Origin: Escarpia spicata
Taxonomy: Eukaryota > Annelida > Polychaeta > Sabellida > Siboglinidae
Assembly: GCA_963995525.1 (NCBI GenBank)
Contig: OZ023206.1
Coordinates: 49,624,703 to 49,688,702 of the forward strand
Length of the DNA stretch: 64,000 nt
Direction: 5' to 3'
The first letter of the stretch is position 1; each line of letters begins with the position of its first letter. The translations under genes were made by a program, and so were the position numbers. Below the pieces are notes generated by a model that did not search any database, was not told where the DNA came from, and saw only the letters and a list, made by a program, of their open reading frames with translations. This document shows positions 34,795 to 48,429 of this stretch, one piece after another.

Positions 34795-35640
34795 CTTGAC
34801 GGATTGTCTATAGACAGCTCTTTCGTTTGCCAGTCTCCCCACTCGCGAGACGTCTGCCCTCATCCATTCATCTATGTCCTTTTCCCATTGTCTCCTAGGC
34901 CTTCCTCTGCTTCTGCTGCCTTCCACTTTTCCTTCCATTATTTATTTGATTTTATACTGCTATATTCTAGTGATTCATATATGCATTGCAATTTATTAAT
35001 TATATTCTTATATCCTGTCCATTCACTTCAGTCCATTAAAAATCTTGCCTCTCGTGTCAGTCTCGACCTCTCTCATGATACTTTCTGTGTATAGACTGAA
35101 TAAGTGGGGGGACAAAATGCACCCTTGTCTTACACTCTAACCGATTGGGAACCAATTTGTGGTACCACACTATCTCACTACAGACTGCTGTCCAACATAT
35201 AAATTATAACTGATGTAATGTTCTGGTCAAATCAAATGTGTATCAAGGTTTTTCAGAGTTGTTGATGACTACCATTAACAAAAGCGTTCGAATAATCTAC
35301 GAAATAGATCCTAAGGTCGTAGTTGAATTCTTTACATTTTTTGAATTAACATATTCAGGTTGAAAATGTGATCTCTTGTTCTTCTTCCAGTCCGGAAACC
35401 AGATTGTGTTCTGGTGACTTCACATTCTAAGTAGTTGTGATTCTCTTCATTATGATTTTTAGCATAACTTTGCTCGCATGGCTGAAGAGAGAGGTATAGT
35501 CCTTTGGTTTCAGCATTCATGTATGTCATCTTTTTCGGTATTGGTACAAGTATACTCGTGTATTTTTTAAAATGTATAATTACTGCTACTAAGTCTAAGA
35601 GCAAGTCAAGTTCAAATACCTTAGGCTTGGTAACTTCCCC
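34795..35640 (-). pseudogene. Second LINE family, RT and C-terminal fragment
   Basis: On the - strand: VPIPKK, TQSGFRTGRRTRDHIFNL (about 35.33-35.6 kb), SVRQGCILSPHLFSLYTE (about 35.09-35.14 kb), then a C-terminal SRGRPRRQWEKDIDEWM block (about 34.83-34.92 kb). This arrangement differs from the GVPQGSILGP family at 25 kb and resembles RTE- or L1-like endonuclease/RT elements. Frames are broken. Confidence 0.65.
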
Positions 35641-35719
35641 CTTTGTGAGGCGTAAATTTCAATTTTTATGCGATGTCTTTCTTGATTTTATCAACTTTTA
35701 GCTTTTTGTGGATGCGTAT

Positions 35720-37640
35720 ACACACTTCTGAGATGGATAAGAAACACTATATGAGTTAACACATTTCAGACTAAAATATCTTAACCAGTTAATGATAAGA
35801 ATACATGGCAGTAAACAGGTGATATGCTGTAGTCCAGACGACTACAATAATTAATGGTTGAATATTGGATTAGCGCCATTAAAAAAACACACGACCATAA
35901 ATAGCACTTTATTTTCTGGACTCAAACTTTATTATGACAAAAAACATATCATTTAGGTTTTCTAAGCAGGATAGTTTCCTTGAACTTCGTATCAGATGGT
36001 ATGTGCACTTGCTTGGTTATGATCAGCAATGGCATCGACAATGCACAAACAGTACGGTGTAGTCTGGATAAGTCCAATCTCCTGTGACCCATGGTCATGG
36101 CAACCAATCATTATATTTATTATACTTTCACTTATATCAATATCAACTTAATTGGCGAAATGCGACTTAATTAATATTATATTAAGTTATGCGAGTTTTA
36201 GATCTTCTTCCATGTTTCCGCCCACCCTCAACATACTGGGGATACAGGCGTTGGGCGAAACAGGAACAGGGCTTTTGTGTACAGAGTTTTTGTATTATTT
36301 ATTTATTTCACACAAATAGCATACAAATAACAGGAATACGTACACAATAACTTGGAGTCGAGATTGTTGGGTATGCCAATATCTGGATATTCTTTTTGAA
36401 TGCATCCAAGCTTATTAGTTTAGCAATGTGTTGAGGGAGGGACTTTCAAAGCGAAAAATAATAGTAGTAGTTGTAGTAATAAAAGCTTTATTTAATGATG
36501 GTGACCATGTCACGGTATATCGTGATTTTCAATAGTAGGTTTTACACGTTTAAATGACAAGGCCAGGCATGCAATCGTGCACCATGTACAGACCCAAACG
36601 CTTGTTTCAGGATGTTACGGGAGCATACCTTGTTTTATGCTACTGAACAGAGAGAGAGAGGGATCATTAATAACTATCGGCTAGACAGTATGATACCAAC
36701 TCATTAAATTCGGTAAAATGATGTATGCATCGCAGATAAAAGTGCTAAAAACATTTGAACGATAAGTATTTCCAAATAATGTTAGTGGTATAATACATAT
36801 ACCAGCACTGGAAAGTTTAGGGGAGACACTAGCGCAGGCACATTCTAATGGGAATTCCAAAGGTCTAGATATGAGGGAGCACATACGTGCTTCAAAGTCC
36901 CCCTGGATTCGCCAACCATGCAAACACATAACGTTCCGCTAACGTTAGAGTAATGTTATATTTAGGTTACAGGATTTAGTTTTCCATACATGACGTTCCA
37001 CGGTGGTAAATATTTTTTTTTTATCCCATCAGTATTAAGAAATAAACGCCGTAATGGCAAATAAATAGTATGTTTAAAAAAAACTGCTTCACCTAATGGT
37101 AGTATACTATGTTCGCAAAACGTTCTTAGGACGTAACACGTGTTATCAACCAACCGTGCATTTATGCTTTCCATGACTACTTCCGCTTTCGAGGACGACA
37201 TATAATGAAATGCATATTACGATATGAACACTACCAGGAATACGGCTAATTTAAAGATTGAACTATAATAATTATTGTTATGGTAATTCAGACAGTTAAT
37301 AGACTTATTACAGAATGAGAACGTATTATGTGAAAACGGATTTTCGTCAAACCATGTGCCATTTTCTGAGACCTGTATTACGTGGTCAGTTTAGTGCCAG
37401 TAAAGCCGTAAGATTAAGTTGTTATTAGCTCTGAATTATTGGTCATGGCGAGACCTAAAGCTATGTATTATTGGTATGTACCAACAACTTAATAACAGTA
37501 ATATAATAATAACTTTCGTATATAATGTCCCAACCAAATCATTGTTCTGGGGCGTTTGTCGCCCACACCAGAAGAATAACTAAATCCAACAGCTCACACA
37601 ACATATGCTAGTAATGAAAAAATACACAACTAGATAGTAA
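35720..37640. other. No gene seen; interspersed repeat remnants
   Basis: AT-rich DNA with a (TAG)n/AATAAAAGCTTTATTTAATG-type dispersed repeat near 36460-36500 and a short (AG)n at about 36648-36660. No supported gene. Confidence 0.35.
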
Positions 37641-37752
37641 CACCAACGCTAACACAACATTTGACATGCTAGCTCAAGAATGCGCTGTTTAAAGTCGATC
37701 AGTCAAATTGATATCGTTTGTCAGAAGCCTCCACTAATATAACCAGAGTTGC

Positions 37753-38070
37753 GTTCAGAGTTCTGGCCGCGACGCATTTTGCCGTTCAAAGTTACATCTT
37801 GCTGACGCCGCGACGCGCGCGTGTCTCCAAAATGGCCGTCATAGTTGGTTTTCAAGGGGATAATTTTTGATGTCATTACAAGCCGAGCTTTTAACAAAAC
37901 AAACCAAACGGTTCCTAATCATTAGCCTAATGGCAAGGGTGACGGTATTTTCGTCAAAAACACATTCGAAATCAGTAACAACAAACGCACAACGTCTGCG
38001 TTCAACACAGCGGGGAACGTCGCGGTACGTAACATTTAACCGTTCAACTTGTGTGAACGCGGCCCTTACT
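37753..38070. mobile_element. Possible ~320-base insertion (filled site)
   Basis: Flanking DNA TAATATAACCAGA and CTCC(G/A).AAGGTAGAGCCACCG is contiguous at 33.06 kb but split here by GC-richer sequence containing GGCCGCG near both ends in opposite orientation. This suggests a non-autonomous insertion. Terminal repeats are imperfect. Confidence 0.35.
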
Positions 38071-38492
38071 CCACAAGGTAGAGCCACCGGTGGGCGCTTT
38101 TCCAACCGCCTGGTGTCAACATGCATTTCCAAGAAGGCTCTATCACGGAAATGAAGGAAGCGCGATGTTTGAAAAGAATCTGAACACATATCCGGGAACT
38201 TTCATTCTAACCATGCAGTTGTGAATTATAATCAGCGGGTCATGAAATCAACGTGTTTAACATTTGTTTGTTAAAATGAAATAAATATTCTTTAAGGCAT
38301 AATTAACTGTTAGCAACTGCCCTGATTTATTCAAGAATCTCTTCCCTAAGGAATATTGCGAACGGGAAGTCAGAACGTTCGTCAGACAACACTCAAAATC
38401 ATTGACATCACACGGACAGCAATTTTCCAAATATATATTTATAATTTGACAATAGCCCTGAAGACCCTTTCTATATAAATTATATATATGAT

Positions 38493-38530
38493 ATTCAAAT
38501 GCGATATATATATATATATCGCATTTGAAT
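38493..38530. repeat. Perfect 38-base palindrome
   Basis: ATTCAAATGCGATATA followed directly by its reverse complement through an AT core. It could form a cruciform. Confidence 0.85.
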
Positions 38531-38797
38531 AATTTCTCCTAAGTGCAAGTAAGCACATGCATTTCCAAGCTAGACCTACTACCGAGTGTTTGTTTCTAAA
38601 TTATTTACCTCGTGTGTCACATTTAGGCGTTCGTTACGTTGTCTGTGCGAACACCCTTCTTCGTTTTAAAATGTTTCTATTAAAACACTGACCCCCGCAT
38701 ATCGTGTCTCAAGAGTTTCTTACATATATGAATACGAATATGTGAACTCAAATTATCACGAATATGTGAACTCAAATTACCACGGGATGTTCATGTA

Positions 38798-40607
38798 TCA
38801 CACAGATTTCTCACCATTGTGGATGCGGATATGTGACTTCAAATCATCACTTCTTGCGAAATGTGCCCCACATGTGTCACATTTGTAGGGTTTCTCCCCA
38901 GTATGAAGTCGAATATGTGATTTCAAACTACAATTTGTTGAGAACTGTGCACCACAGATATCACATTTGTAGGGTTTCTCCCCAGAGTGGATACGGACAT
39001 GCGTGCTCAAATGACTCTTTTGGGAGAACCGTGAACCACAGATATCACATTTGTAGGGTTTCTCCCCAGTATGTATACGGACATGGGCTTTCAAAGTACC
39101 ACTTTCTGAGAACTGTGCTCCACATGTATCACATTTGTAGGGTTTCTCCCCAGTATGAAGTCGAATATGTGATTTCAAACTACAATTTGTTGAGAACTGT
39201 GCACCACAGATATCACATTTGTAGGGTTTCTCCCCAGAGTGGATACGGACATGTGTGCTCAAATGACTCTTTTGGGAGAACTGTGAACCACAGATATCAC
39301 ATTTGTAGGGTTTCTCCCCAGTATGTATACGGACATGGGCTTTCAAAGTACCACTTTCTGAAAACTGTGCTCCACAATTATCACATCTGAAGGGTTTCTC
39401 CCCAGTATGAATTCGGACATGGGCCTTCAAATTACCACATTGTGAGAATTTTGCATCACAGGTATCACATTTGAACGGTTTCTCCCCCGTATGGACTCGG
39501 GTATGTGACGTCAACCGATTGTTTAAAAAAAAATTGCATACCACAGGTATCACATGTATATGGTTTTTCTCTTGTGTGGATACGGGCGTGTCTTTTCAAA
39601 TGACCACTTCGTGAGAATGCTACACCACAAGTATCACACTTATAGGGTTTCTCACCAGTATGAACTCGAATATGTGATTTCAAATTACCACTTGTTGAGA
39701 ACTGTGCACCACAGATATCACATTTGTAGGGTTTCACACCAGTGTGGATACGGACATGAGTGCTCAAATGAATCTTTTGAGAGAATCGTGCTCCACAAGT
39801 ATCACATCTGAAGGATTTCTCCCCAGTATGAATTCGGACATGGGCCTTCATATGACCACATTGTGAGAATTTTGCACCACAGGTATCACATTTGTACAGT
39901 TTCTCCCCCGTATGGATTCGGGTATGTGACGTCAACTGATTGTTTTTTGAAAATTGCATACCACAGGTATCACATGTATAGGGTTTCTCACCAGTATGAA
40001 CTCGAATATGTGATTTCAAATTACCACTTGTTGAGAACTGTGCACCACAGATATCACATTTGTAGGGTTTCACACCAGTGTGGATACGGACATGAGTGCT
40101 CAAATGAATCTTTTGAGAGAATCGTGCTCCACAAGTATCACATCTGAAGGATTTCTCCCCAGTATGAATTCGGACATGGGCCTTCATATGACCACATTGT
40201 GAGAATTTTGCACCACAGGTATCACATTTGTACAGTTTCTCCCCCGTATGGATTCGGGTATGTGACGTCAACTGATTGTTTTTTGAAAATTGCATACCAC
40301 AGGTATCACATGTATAGGGTTTCTCTCCAGTATGAACTCGAATATGTGATTTCAAATTACTAGTTTGTGAGAACTGTGCACCACAAGTATCACATATGTA
40401 CGGTTTCTCACCAGTGTGGGTACGAATATTTGACTTCAAATTACCACTTTGTGAGAACTGGGCAACACAGGTTTTACATTTGAACGTTTTTTCACCAATG
40501 TGCTTGCGAACATGTAGCGATAAGCTATCACTGTTTCGGAAACGTTTCCCACAAGTGTCACAATTAAATCGTTTCTCAACGTTACCCGTGTGCACATTCG
40601 CAGACAT
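38798..40607 (-). pseudogene. 21-finger C2H2 zinc-finger gene with one frameshift
   Basis: Starts MSANVHTGNVEKRFNC (ATG at 40607) and ends HNGEKSV. It has 84-base C2H2 repeats with TGEKPY linkers. Twelve fingers precede the break; in finger 13 a TTTAAAAAAAAA run (about 39522-39533) has one base more than the otherwise matching repeats at 39.94 and 40.28 kb, shifting the frame. Eight more complete fingers follow in the new frame. Fingers 4-7 and 8-11 are an identical four-finger (336-base) duplication, and fingers 15-17 and 18-20 are a near-identical three-finger (252-base) duplication. Finger 2 lost a His. No effector domain is seen. If the homopolymer is a sequencing error, the gene is intact. 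Confidence 0.82.
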
Positions 40608-40859
40608 ATTGAAACTATTTGTTTAACTTTTTTACATATAAATCACATTTTCTATGAGGCCATACTTGCGTCTTCAAAGCAATACTGCTTATAAACATAT
40701 TGATGTGTTATTACTAGTTTGAGCTTGTGTAATCACTGCACAATAATAACCATCCATGCATTATATATGCGTGCATCAACTTTGAAGGCTTTCTCACAAG
40801 TGTTACTGTTTACATGTAGCCTCAAAACACCATCCTGTTAAATAGATTTCACACTGTCT

Positions 40860-41200
40860 TATACAGAAGGTGTGTCACATAATTCACTGTGCAACTGAAG
40901 CTTTAAAGCAATACTCAGAATATCTTCCACGTGTGTCACATCACGTTTCCATCTGCCTGGGAAAGCAAATGAATCTTTGCATGTACTGCACAACTGTCAC
41001 TTTTGAATGGATCCACGCCAGAGGAAGTAGTTGTGTCTTTAGATGTAAATATTATCTCACGATTGACTCAGTCACATTTTCACTTGTTCTTGAAGTGAGA
41101 GGTATTGCCATTCAGTGACTTTGCTCGATGTCCTACGTCGATTTCGTGCACACAACTTGAGAGTTGTTCTTGCCAATGTTTTGAGTCTTTGTCGCTGTCA
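40860..41200 (-). pseudogene. Upstream remnants matching those of the first zinc-finger locus
   Basis: Blocks such as CACAACTGTCAC.TTTGAATGG and TGCACACA resemble 24.25-24.45 kb in order and spacing. It is decayed finger coding plus flank, supporting duplication of the whole locus. Confidence 0.4.
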
Positions 41201-41249
41201 TTCGTTGTTGACACTTCTCTCAGGAACAGCTTTCAACCCACAACGCAGT

Positions 41250-43790
41250 GTCCTGTAACAACATAACAGTAATTACTACCATATGCAAAGTCAGTGTCAC
41301 AATCACACGTCACAACTGCAATCAATTGTAAGAAACTGTTTTGTAGGGAAATTCCAGGTAATATCCATTCAGAGAGACTACAACAAATAACATGTATCAT
41401 GTTTAACAACATTTATTTACAGATACTCTGACAATGTTTCTGATGTATGCAATGAAGCTTAGTTTGTATAATGAAGTAATATCCGAACCCTCTGATAAAG
41501 TGTAAGTACATATGACAAAACAGACAGGTAGAGAGAATGAGTGAGAGAAGAATTACAAAGTGAGCGTGGGAAACAGACAATGATGGTTGAAGGAGAGGAA
41601 AAACAAAATTAAGACCGAGAGCCAGAGTGAAAAAAGATCTTGGAGAAACCAAGGATCAGCAGTTGCGAGTAGATATCATTGTGGAAGACTGGGAAAGGTG
41701 TATTCTGGTGCACTGGCACAGGAACGAAATTAGTATTGGGGGAGCTGAGAACAAAAGCTTCAGCTCTGCTGTTAATCATGACATTGAAAACTCTTGAAGC
41801 CACACCGCCATATGTTTAGCTTCTCAGTTCTCGTCTGAGAAGATTGGAATATGGGGTGCGCTATTTGACAATTTTTAGTGCCGACGTTCAAAGGCTCAGA
41901 TTTACTGTGAGGGCAGAACCATGTCTACCCCGCTCCTAAATTCCATGGGGGCAGCTGTCCCCCTTACCCCCCATGTTCCCACGTCAATGTTTTAGAGAGA
42001 GTGGAATGGACTGGGTGATTTTTTTTCAATCTTCTTCAATTAGTTGAAATTGACATACATTTCACGAATATGTTAGGTAATTGACTAATGTGTATATTTG
42101 GAAAATAAATGGTGTCAATATTATATAATAACTAACTGCATAGGCTTAAATAAAATGCTGAATTGACTGGGCCTACCTTGACACTAGACTACATGTTTTC
42201 CTCATCGAAATTGGTAACGACCTGCGAATCAGCTTGGGGCGCGTGGGTAGGTGAACTGTACACACTAGGGTTTTTCTGCTCATGAGGGGAGGCCCAGGGA
42301 AATTCCTTTTATGAGCCTCGTGTTCATTGTATGACGGGTATGCCACATTTTTCACGGAGCCAAGATGATGGAGAACGCCTTCACAGAAATTTGAACATTT
42401 TAGATGAGTTATTGTTTTTTTTTTTATGATGAGAGAATATGCGATATGTTTGGATAATTATATCTTTGTTGTAGTTTAATGAAGTTTTCTTTTTTGGTTT
42501 GTAGTTAGATGTGTATTTAATAAAAATACCCTGAAAGTTTCATACAAATCGGATGGCTCACTTTGTGCCAAAGTCCCTTTGAAATTACTGTCCATTTCTT
42601 CAGGATTGCGCTGATGCAATGGTGGCCATCTTCGGAGTAATCTAATATTGAATATATAATCTAAATGCATATTTGAACACGATAATATTTAAATTATCTA
42701 TTTTTGTGTGAATAGATATATATATATAACTATATAATTGTTCTAATGAGGTTAATATTTTGAATTTGTATGTTTATTTAAAGTTAAATTCAGCATTTTA
42801 TCAATAAGAATTGGAACTTTTGGGAGCTCCATGCACAATTTCACTCAGACAGATTTCCCATGCTAATAATGATTCAGCTTATAATGACTGGTGGTTTTTA
42901 ATTGTATTAACAGAGAATCGTCAGCAGACATGTGAAGGTTGACAAACAAAGGTTCATTATAAATATTCACTAAACATTGGCCCCAGCATGCGAACATGGG
43001 GGCCAGGGGGTTCTAGCCCCCCACTTTTGTATATTGCAAATTGCAGTAAATAATCTAGCTAGTAATATAGAAGGTGTGTAGTCTTCACACAGGTATCTTT
43101 TTCCCTTGAATTTATATATTGTAAATCTGTGAGATGTACTGTAAATATGTCTAACTGCATTCAAGGTTTGTTATAGTCAACTAGCTAGAATAAAAAATTA
43201 TTATATATACAGGGGTATATATATGTACAAATTGTAGTACATAGCATATGCGGTACATAGATTAGTAATCTTTATGTACCTGTTTGTGCACAGTGGCAAT
43301 CCCTATGATTTAATAAATTTGGATTGCCCATTACCAACCTACGCAATAGTTGGTGTAACTTTATACAAACACAGAAAGGGCTGCATGAACAATTCTGTAA
43401 GACATGTCATCATACATACACTAGGGGTGAGGGGGTACAGAGCGGAAGTAGCACACGAAATTCACTAAACATAATACAGCTAATGAAGTAAGTGAAAAGG
43501 TTCTTGAAGCCTGTGGCAAAACGGTATGTGTATTGATTCAGTTAATTAGTATACATATATATATGAAGCGTATAGTTGTGCATGCTTACGGTGATTTCAT
43601 TCATAATCCCCTCGATACTACATTTACCTCCGCGTAGGCGTGACGGGAATAAACAGCGTTCCCATAATGTTCCTATTTCATTGTGATTAACGTTAGCAAT
43701 AAATGAGCTTCGTGTAGAACTAAGTGGCAGTTTTAATTACTCTGCTAGCTACCTACAACGCATATACTATTTGTTTTATTTTGACTTAAA
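41250..43790. other. No gene seen
   Basis: AT-rich non-coding DNA with only short ORFs and no recognised repeat family. Confidence 0.4.
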
Positions 43791-43799
43791 TGCCTACCC

Positions 43800-44400
43800 T
43801 CCTGGATGTCACACCCCTCCATTTCGTCCTGTCGAGGGCACATCGCTCTGCTGTCAATAGAGGGCGTACAGTGTCATGTCTGATTTGGTTGCGCCACCTC
43901 TTCCGTGGCCTTCCTTTCTTCTTTCTCCTTTGATCTTTGTTCTGTGTCCTTTGAAACCTTGCTTGAAAGCTGTTAACGAGGTTTTCGTTTGGTATACTGC
44001 AAACATGCCCAAACCACCCGCGTCTTCTGTGTGATGAAACCTGAGATGGATTCAGGGGTGGATGTCTCTGTCTGCCCTAGTAACACCTCTGATAGCCAGC
44101 AGCCAAATAATCTCAAAAACTTCAAGAGACTGCGTTTCTTGTGATCGTGATTCCAAGTGTCTGCACGATACATCGTCATGTGCAGTGTAAAGGCTCCACG
44201 TTTCTCAGGTCTGGTTTTCGTTATTGTTATTGAGATGCTTCTCTTTGAAAATATGACATATGTGAGTATACCAAAGGCTGCTGATGCTAAGGCTGTTCGT
44301 CTATCAACATATTTTTCTGTAGAGAAACTATGGGATTTACTATGGTGCATAAAAAGCAGAACCCTCTCGCAGTCTCATCTTCTTCGTTTATCATGATGAT
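43800..44400 (-). pseudogene. LINE RT C-terminal fragment
   Basis: The - strand reads VDRRTALASAAFGIL, RADTWNHDHKKRSLLKF..LRLFGCW, then RKRWRNQIRHDTVRPL and DRTKWRGVTSRR. These are decayed versions of the post-RT region of RTE/craniate-type endonuclease-RT elements (GAETW..L..F..RCLR type). Multiple breaks. Confidence 0.5.
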
Positions 44401-45530
44401 AAGCTAGTCTGATAAAGTGATGACACTTTACACGGAGAGGCTGATTTTCATATATATTTCCTACCGGCTGCTTGAAGCTCTTAAGTGGTAAGTTGTAGCT
44501 TCGTGAACACGGTATACAACCATCTATCATTCACTTTCGGACACAGGATGGAGGGATAATTACTGTATTATTAGCTCGCTCAAGAGGTAACAGGGTCAAA
44601 GGTTAAAGACCGATGTATTGAATCTACTCACACTGTCGCAAGTGACCAGAAATATACTATCAAAATAAACCTTTTAGATGATCTTGACGCCGCACTACAT
44701 TATCGTATTAAGCCAACTGCGCGTGTAACTTGAGTTAGTCACACACGACAAATCAACACCAAGGACAATGATTGGCATTCGTTAAATTTGTTGCGGAGAC
44801 AGTTTAAACTGGTATGGGTAGGTGTCATGAGTTCACAAACTTAAAAGCAGTTACACGGTGTCAAGATGCGCCAGGTGAAGCGAATGTGTGTATATATTCG
44901 GGATCAGTGATAGTGTAAAACTTTATTTTAAAAAAGCAATGTAGAGGTTTTCAAACGTTATTCGCCCCCATCAAATAACAAAATATAAGTATTCATCAAT
45001 TTCCAGAGGGAGATTCATCAGCCTCCTACACACTCTTATCATTGAGATGACATAACCATATAAATGTCTCTTCTAAATCACCTCTCATATATACAAGTAT
45101 AGAACAATTTATGTTATCATATTCCATAAAAAACGGACAAGACAAGCTAATGCAACCTTATATGTTCACAACAGTGACAGGTTGTAGAACCGCTGCCCTC
45201 GTGGCTATCGTAGAGTAAATGTGTGTCGAATGAATGTTCGAGATCAACGATATCATATCTCGACACGGACGTCAACTTTAATCTGTTCTGGCCATCGGTA
45301 GCCCTCCGAAGTCGACTCCGCTTGGTTGTATGGAATTCCCCTCTTCTCGCGGGAATTCACTCTTGACGCAGAAACCGCCTATTCACCAATATCAACACTA
45401 CAGGTCACTCGGCTTCACGCATACACGTGTAGACCTTGTTGGTCCTCGCTCCGACCCGACACTCCTGTATTCTCTTCTAGAATATACATCAATGTAAGAT
45501 TTCGTCGTCTACGCAACCGCTCGGTATTGC

Positions 45531-45740
45531 TTCTATGTATGGATATGACAACCACACCGTAATGATCTCTCGTTACAGTAGAGACCAGTTTACATCGTCC
45601 TTCTATGTATGGATATGACAACCACACCGTAATGATCTCTCGTTACAGTAGAGATCAGGTTACACCGTCCTTCTATGTATGGATATGACAACCATACCGT
45701 AATGATCTCTCGTTACAGTAGAGACCAGTTTACATCGTCC
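45531..45740. repeat. Three tandem copies of a 70-bp unit
   Basis: Copies begin TTCTATGTATGGATATGAC at 45531, 45601 and 45671. They are nearly identical. Confidence 0.95.
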
Positions 45741-45914
45741 TTCTGTGGATCACTCTGGACTGGGGTCTTCTGTCTCTCCCAAACCACAGTTAGTGAACCA
45801 TATATTTCGCATCTGTCATGTGATCCCTGCCGATGTTGACACCATTGTACTAATCTTACCACCGCCCAATGGGTAACACAATAAGTCAAAATGTACATAA
45901 ATCTTCATTATAGC

Positions 45915-45974
45915 GACATTCCTACACGCTGTGACATTCCTACACGCTGTGACATTCCTACACGCTGTGACATT
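45915..45974. repeat. 18-bp tandem repeat
   Basis: GACATTCCTACACGCTGT, three full copies and a partial. Confidence 0.95.
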
Positions 45975-47383
45975 ATCCCACATAAATGTCCACTTGTACC
46001 ACAGTTCCTGTTCATATAAAGCTGCCTACCATTCTATAAATGTTACATGCTAGATTGCGTAAGCACGAGCCAGCCGTCCATAGCCGTACAGGGTAACCCC
46101 TTATTGTAGACTTTCACAGACGCTATCAACCTACGTTAAGTTCATAACCCCAAATCTTGACACACATAATATTTCATATTGGAGCAAACTCCCTCTTCAC
46201 CAATGCATGGTGTTAGACTTAGAGTTGCCTTCTGAGATCTTCCATCATTTAAATACAAAACGGATACAATATTTACACTATTGCGCCGTTTTATCTGACT
46301 TACTTACTTGTGTATTGTGTAAACACAGTTTATACGGCGTTGAGGAAAGTGGTCTATACCGGCAGTAAGGTGCATGCTGATTTAGAGGAAATGTATATTT
46401 AAAAGGTGGAAGATCTCATAATGCAGCCATGTGCTAAACACAACAAGTTACATCTTCAGATCATTCATACAATGATCTATTAGACCTGGCTTCACTGCCG
46501 TCGCAAATCGAAAGTGATTCATCTGTAGATGGTATATTAGATTACAACGTCCGGGTGAGTCGTCCGCGAAATGTTCCTTTGAGTGTGTAATGGACCGTGA
46601 CGGTGGAAGAGGGATGTAATACTTCCTAATCCCCTCCACCTCCTGGCGATCACGACTGATGACGTCGTCATAGTATCTCCACAGGACGTAGGGGGCGTAG
46701 GTTGCTGAAAATCCCGGTCGAGGAAAAGTAAATTCGAGTGAAAAGAATATCCCAAAAAATAACTGATATTTACTTCTGCTTTCCGACGAACATATGTTGT
46801 ACACGAAACCAATGCTTTTACCCACACATGCGCCCTTTTTAACCCGGATTGTCTGTTCCAAATTTGTTTTTTAAATAAAGTATATTCCTTATTTATATAA
46901 TATGCCGGGTAATGTTCTTGATAAAGAAAACAGTACTGTGACTGATTGATTGATTGATGTATTTGTTGATTGATTGATTGATTGTGATATTATAATAATA
47001 ATAAAAAAATGACATACATGGTAGCAAGTATGATCAAAATAAATAAATGTTGTTCACACTGTATAGACACTTTCTTAAAATACTTTAAAATGGTTGTTTA
47101 CATCAGAATGCAACTTTAAGATTGTGATCTACCAAAATGGCTTCCAAAACCATAGCCAATGACTACCGGAATCAACCGACGTCACGTGGTTGCCAAGCCA
47201 TTACTCTCTACGATGCCCGATTCAGATATCCGCTACAGCGTAAATTTGCATACATATATGGTCCCTTGGTAGGCGGCGCCACTGCAGCGATTTACTTTTC
47301 TCAATAGGGCCTGCAAGTCTCGCGCCTCGTTTTCGATCTGGAGTCATCTGGCGACATCGACTCCATTTACGCCAGCTTAAATT

Positions 47384-47501
47384 ATGGAGATATGTTTTGT
47401 TTTTGGTTGTAATCATCGGAGTTTTTTCAAATCGTGTTCTTTTTTTCCTGTTTCCGACAGATGATCACAAGTTGAAGCAGTGGGAAACACTTTGCTGTTA
47501 A
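47384..47501 (+). pseudogene. THAP-like zinc-finger fragment, left arm
   Basis: MEICFVFGCNHRSFFKSCSFF, then after a one-base frame change DDHKLKQWETLC, matches the start of a THAP domain (C-x3-GC..R, sFFxfP, K..W). The same break is present in the mirror copy (63185-63302), so it predates the duplication or reflects both alleles. The domain's later Cys and His were not found. Confidence 0.35.
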
Positions 47502-48003
47502 GAATGTTTGTGGTAATCGTGCACCTTAAACACATTGTTTTCGCGATGACGAGTCATGATTGTGTGCATTTAGGCAATGTTTTTTTAAATAATGACTTGT
47601 GACATTTTAACATTCGCTGTTTTTATAACAAGCGATAATCCGTTGTATATCGTTTTAACTCCCATTTCTTACACAATTATTAATCACTATGTAACCCATA
47701 TGGTATACTTCATATTTTAATATGTACTGTCTCTTGTTACATTAAGTAAATAGTTTTACCTATTTCATTTAGACGAAAAACGTTTGGATAAAAAACAAAT
47801 TTCAGTATATGACCGCCGTCGACTGCTGCCTGGCTCTTTCTCTGCATTTTAAATTTCCCTGATGTATAGTTTATATAAAACTGAAGTGACAACGCCATAG
47901 CACAATTAACAAAGCTACAATAAACCAATAAACTAAACGTCATCAAGTGTTTCCCGGCTTCCGCAATGCTAAAATCAGTGTGCAATAATTGTGCATGTCG
48001 CTG

Positions 48004-48382
48004 GCACGGCCCTAATAGACGCCTACTCCTGACACGGTCCTTGTAGACGCCCACTCTTGACAAGGTCCTAGTAGACGCCTACTTCTGGCACGATCCTAGT
48101 AGACGCCTACTCCTGACATGGTGATAGTAGACGCCTACTCTCGACACTGTCCTAGTAGACGCCTATTTCTGGCACGGTCCTAGTAGACGCCTACTTCTGG
48201 CACGATCCAAGTAGACGCCTACTCTCGACACGGTCGTAGTAGGCGCCTATTTCTGACACGGTCCTAGTAGACGCCTACTCCTGACACTGTCCTAGTAGAC
48301 CTCTACTCTTGAAACGGTCCAAGTAGACGCCTACTTCTATCACGGTCCTAGTAAACGCCTACTTCTGGCACGGTCCTAGTAG
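48004..48382. repeat. 28-bp tandem repeat, about 13.5 copies (left)
   Basis: Unit CACGGTCCTAGTAGACGCCT plus CTCCTGA-type ending, imperfect. The mirror array has about 11.5 copies. Confidence 0.93.
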
Positions 48383-48429
48383 CATGTGTGTAAAAACAAG
48401 CCACGTATGTGAAGCACATTTTTTAAATC

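Noticed and set aside
37839..38189. 116-residue - strand ORF
   Set aside because: It spans the proposed insertion and its flank; composition is repeat-like and there is no recognised domain.
46448..46861. 137-residue - strand ORF, with partial mirror from 63826
   Set aside because: It is open in both arms at its start, but there is no recognisable domain and the left copy lacks the ATG seen on the right; evidence is too weak to call a gene.
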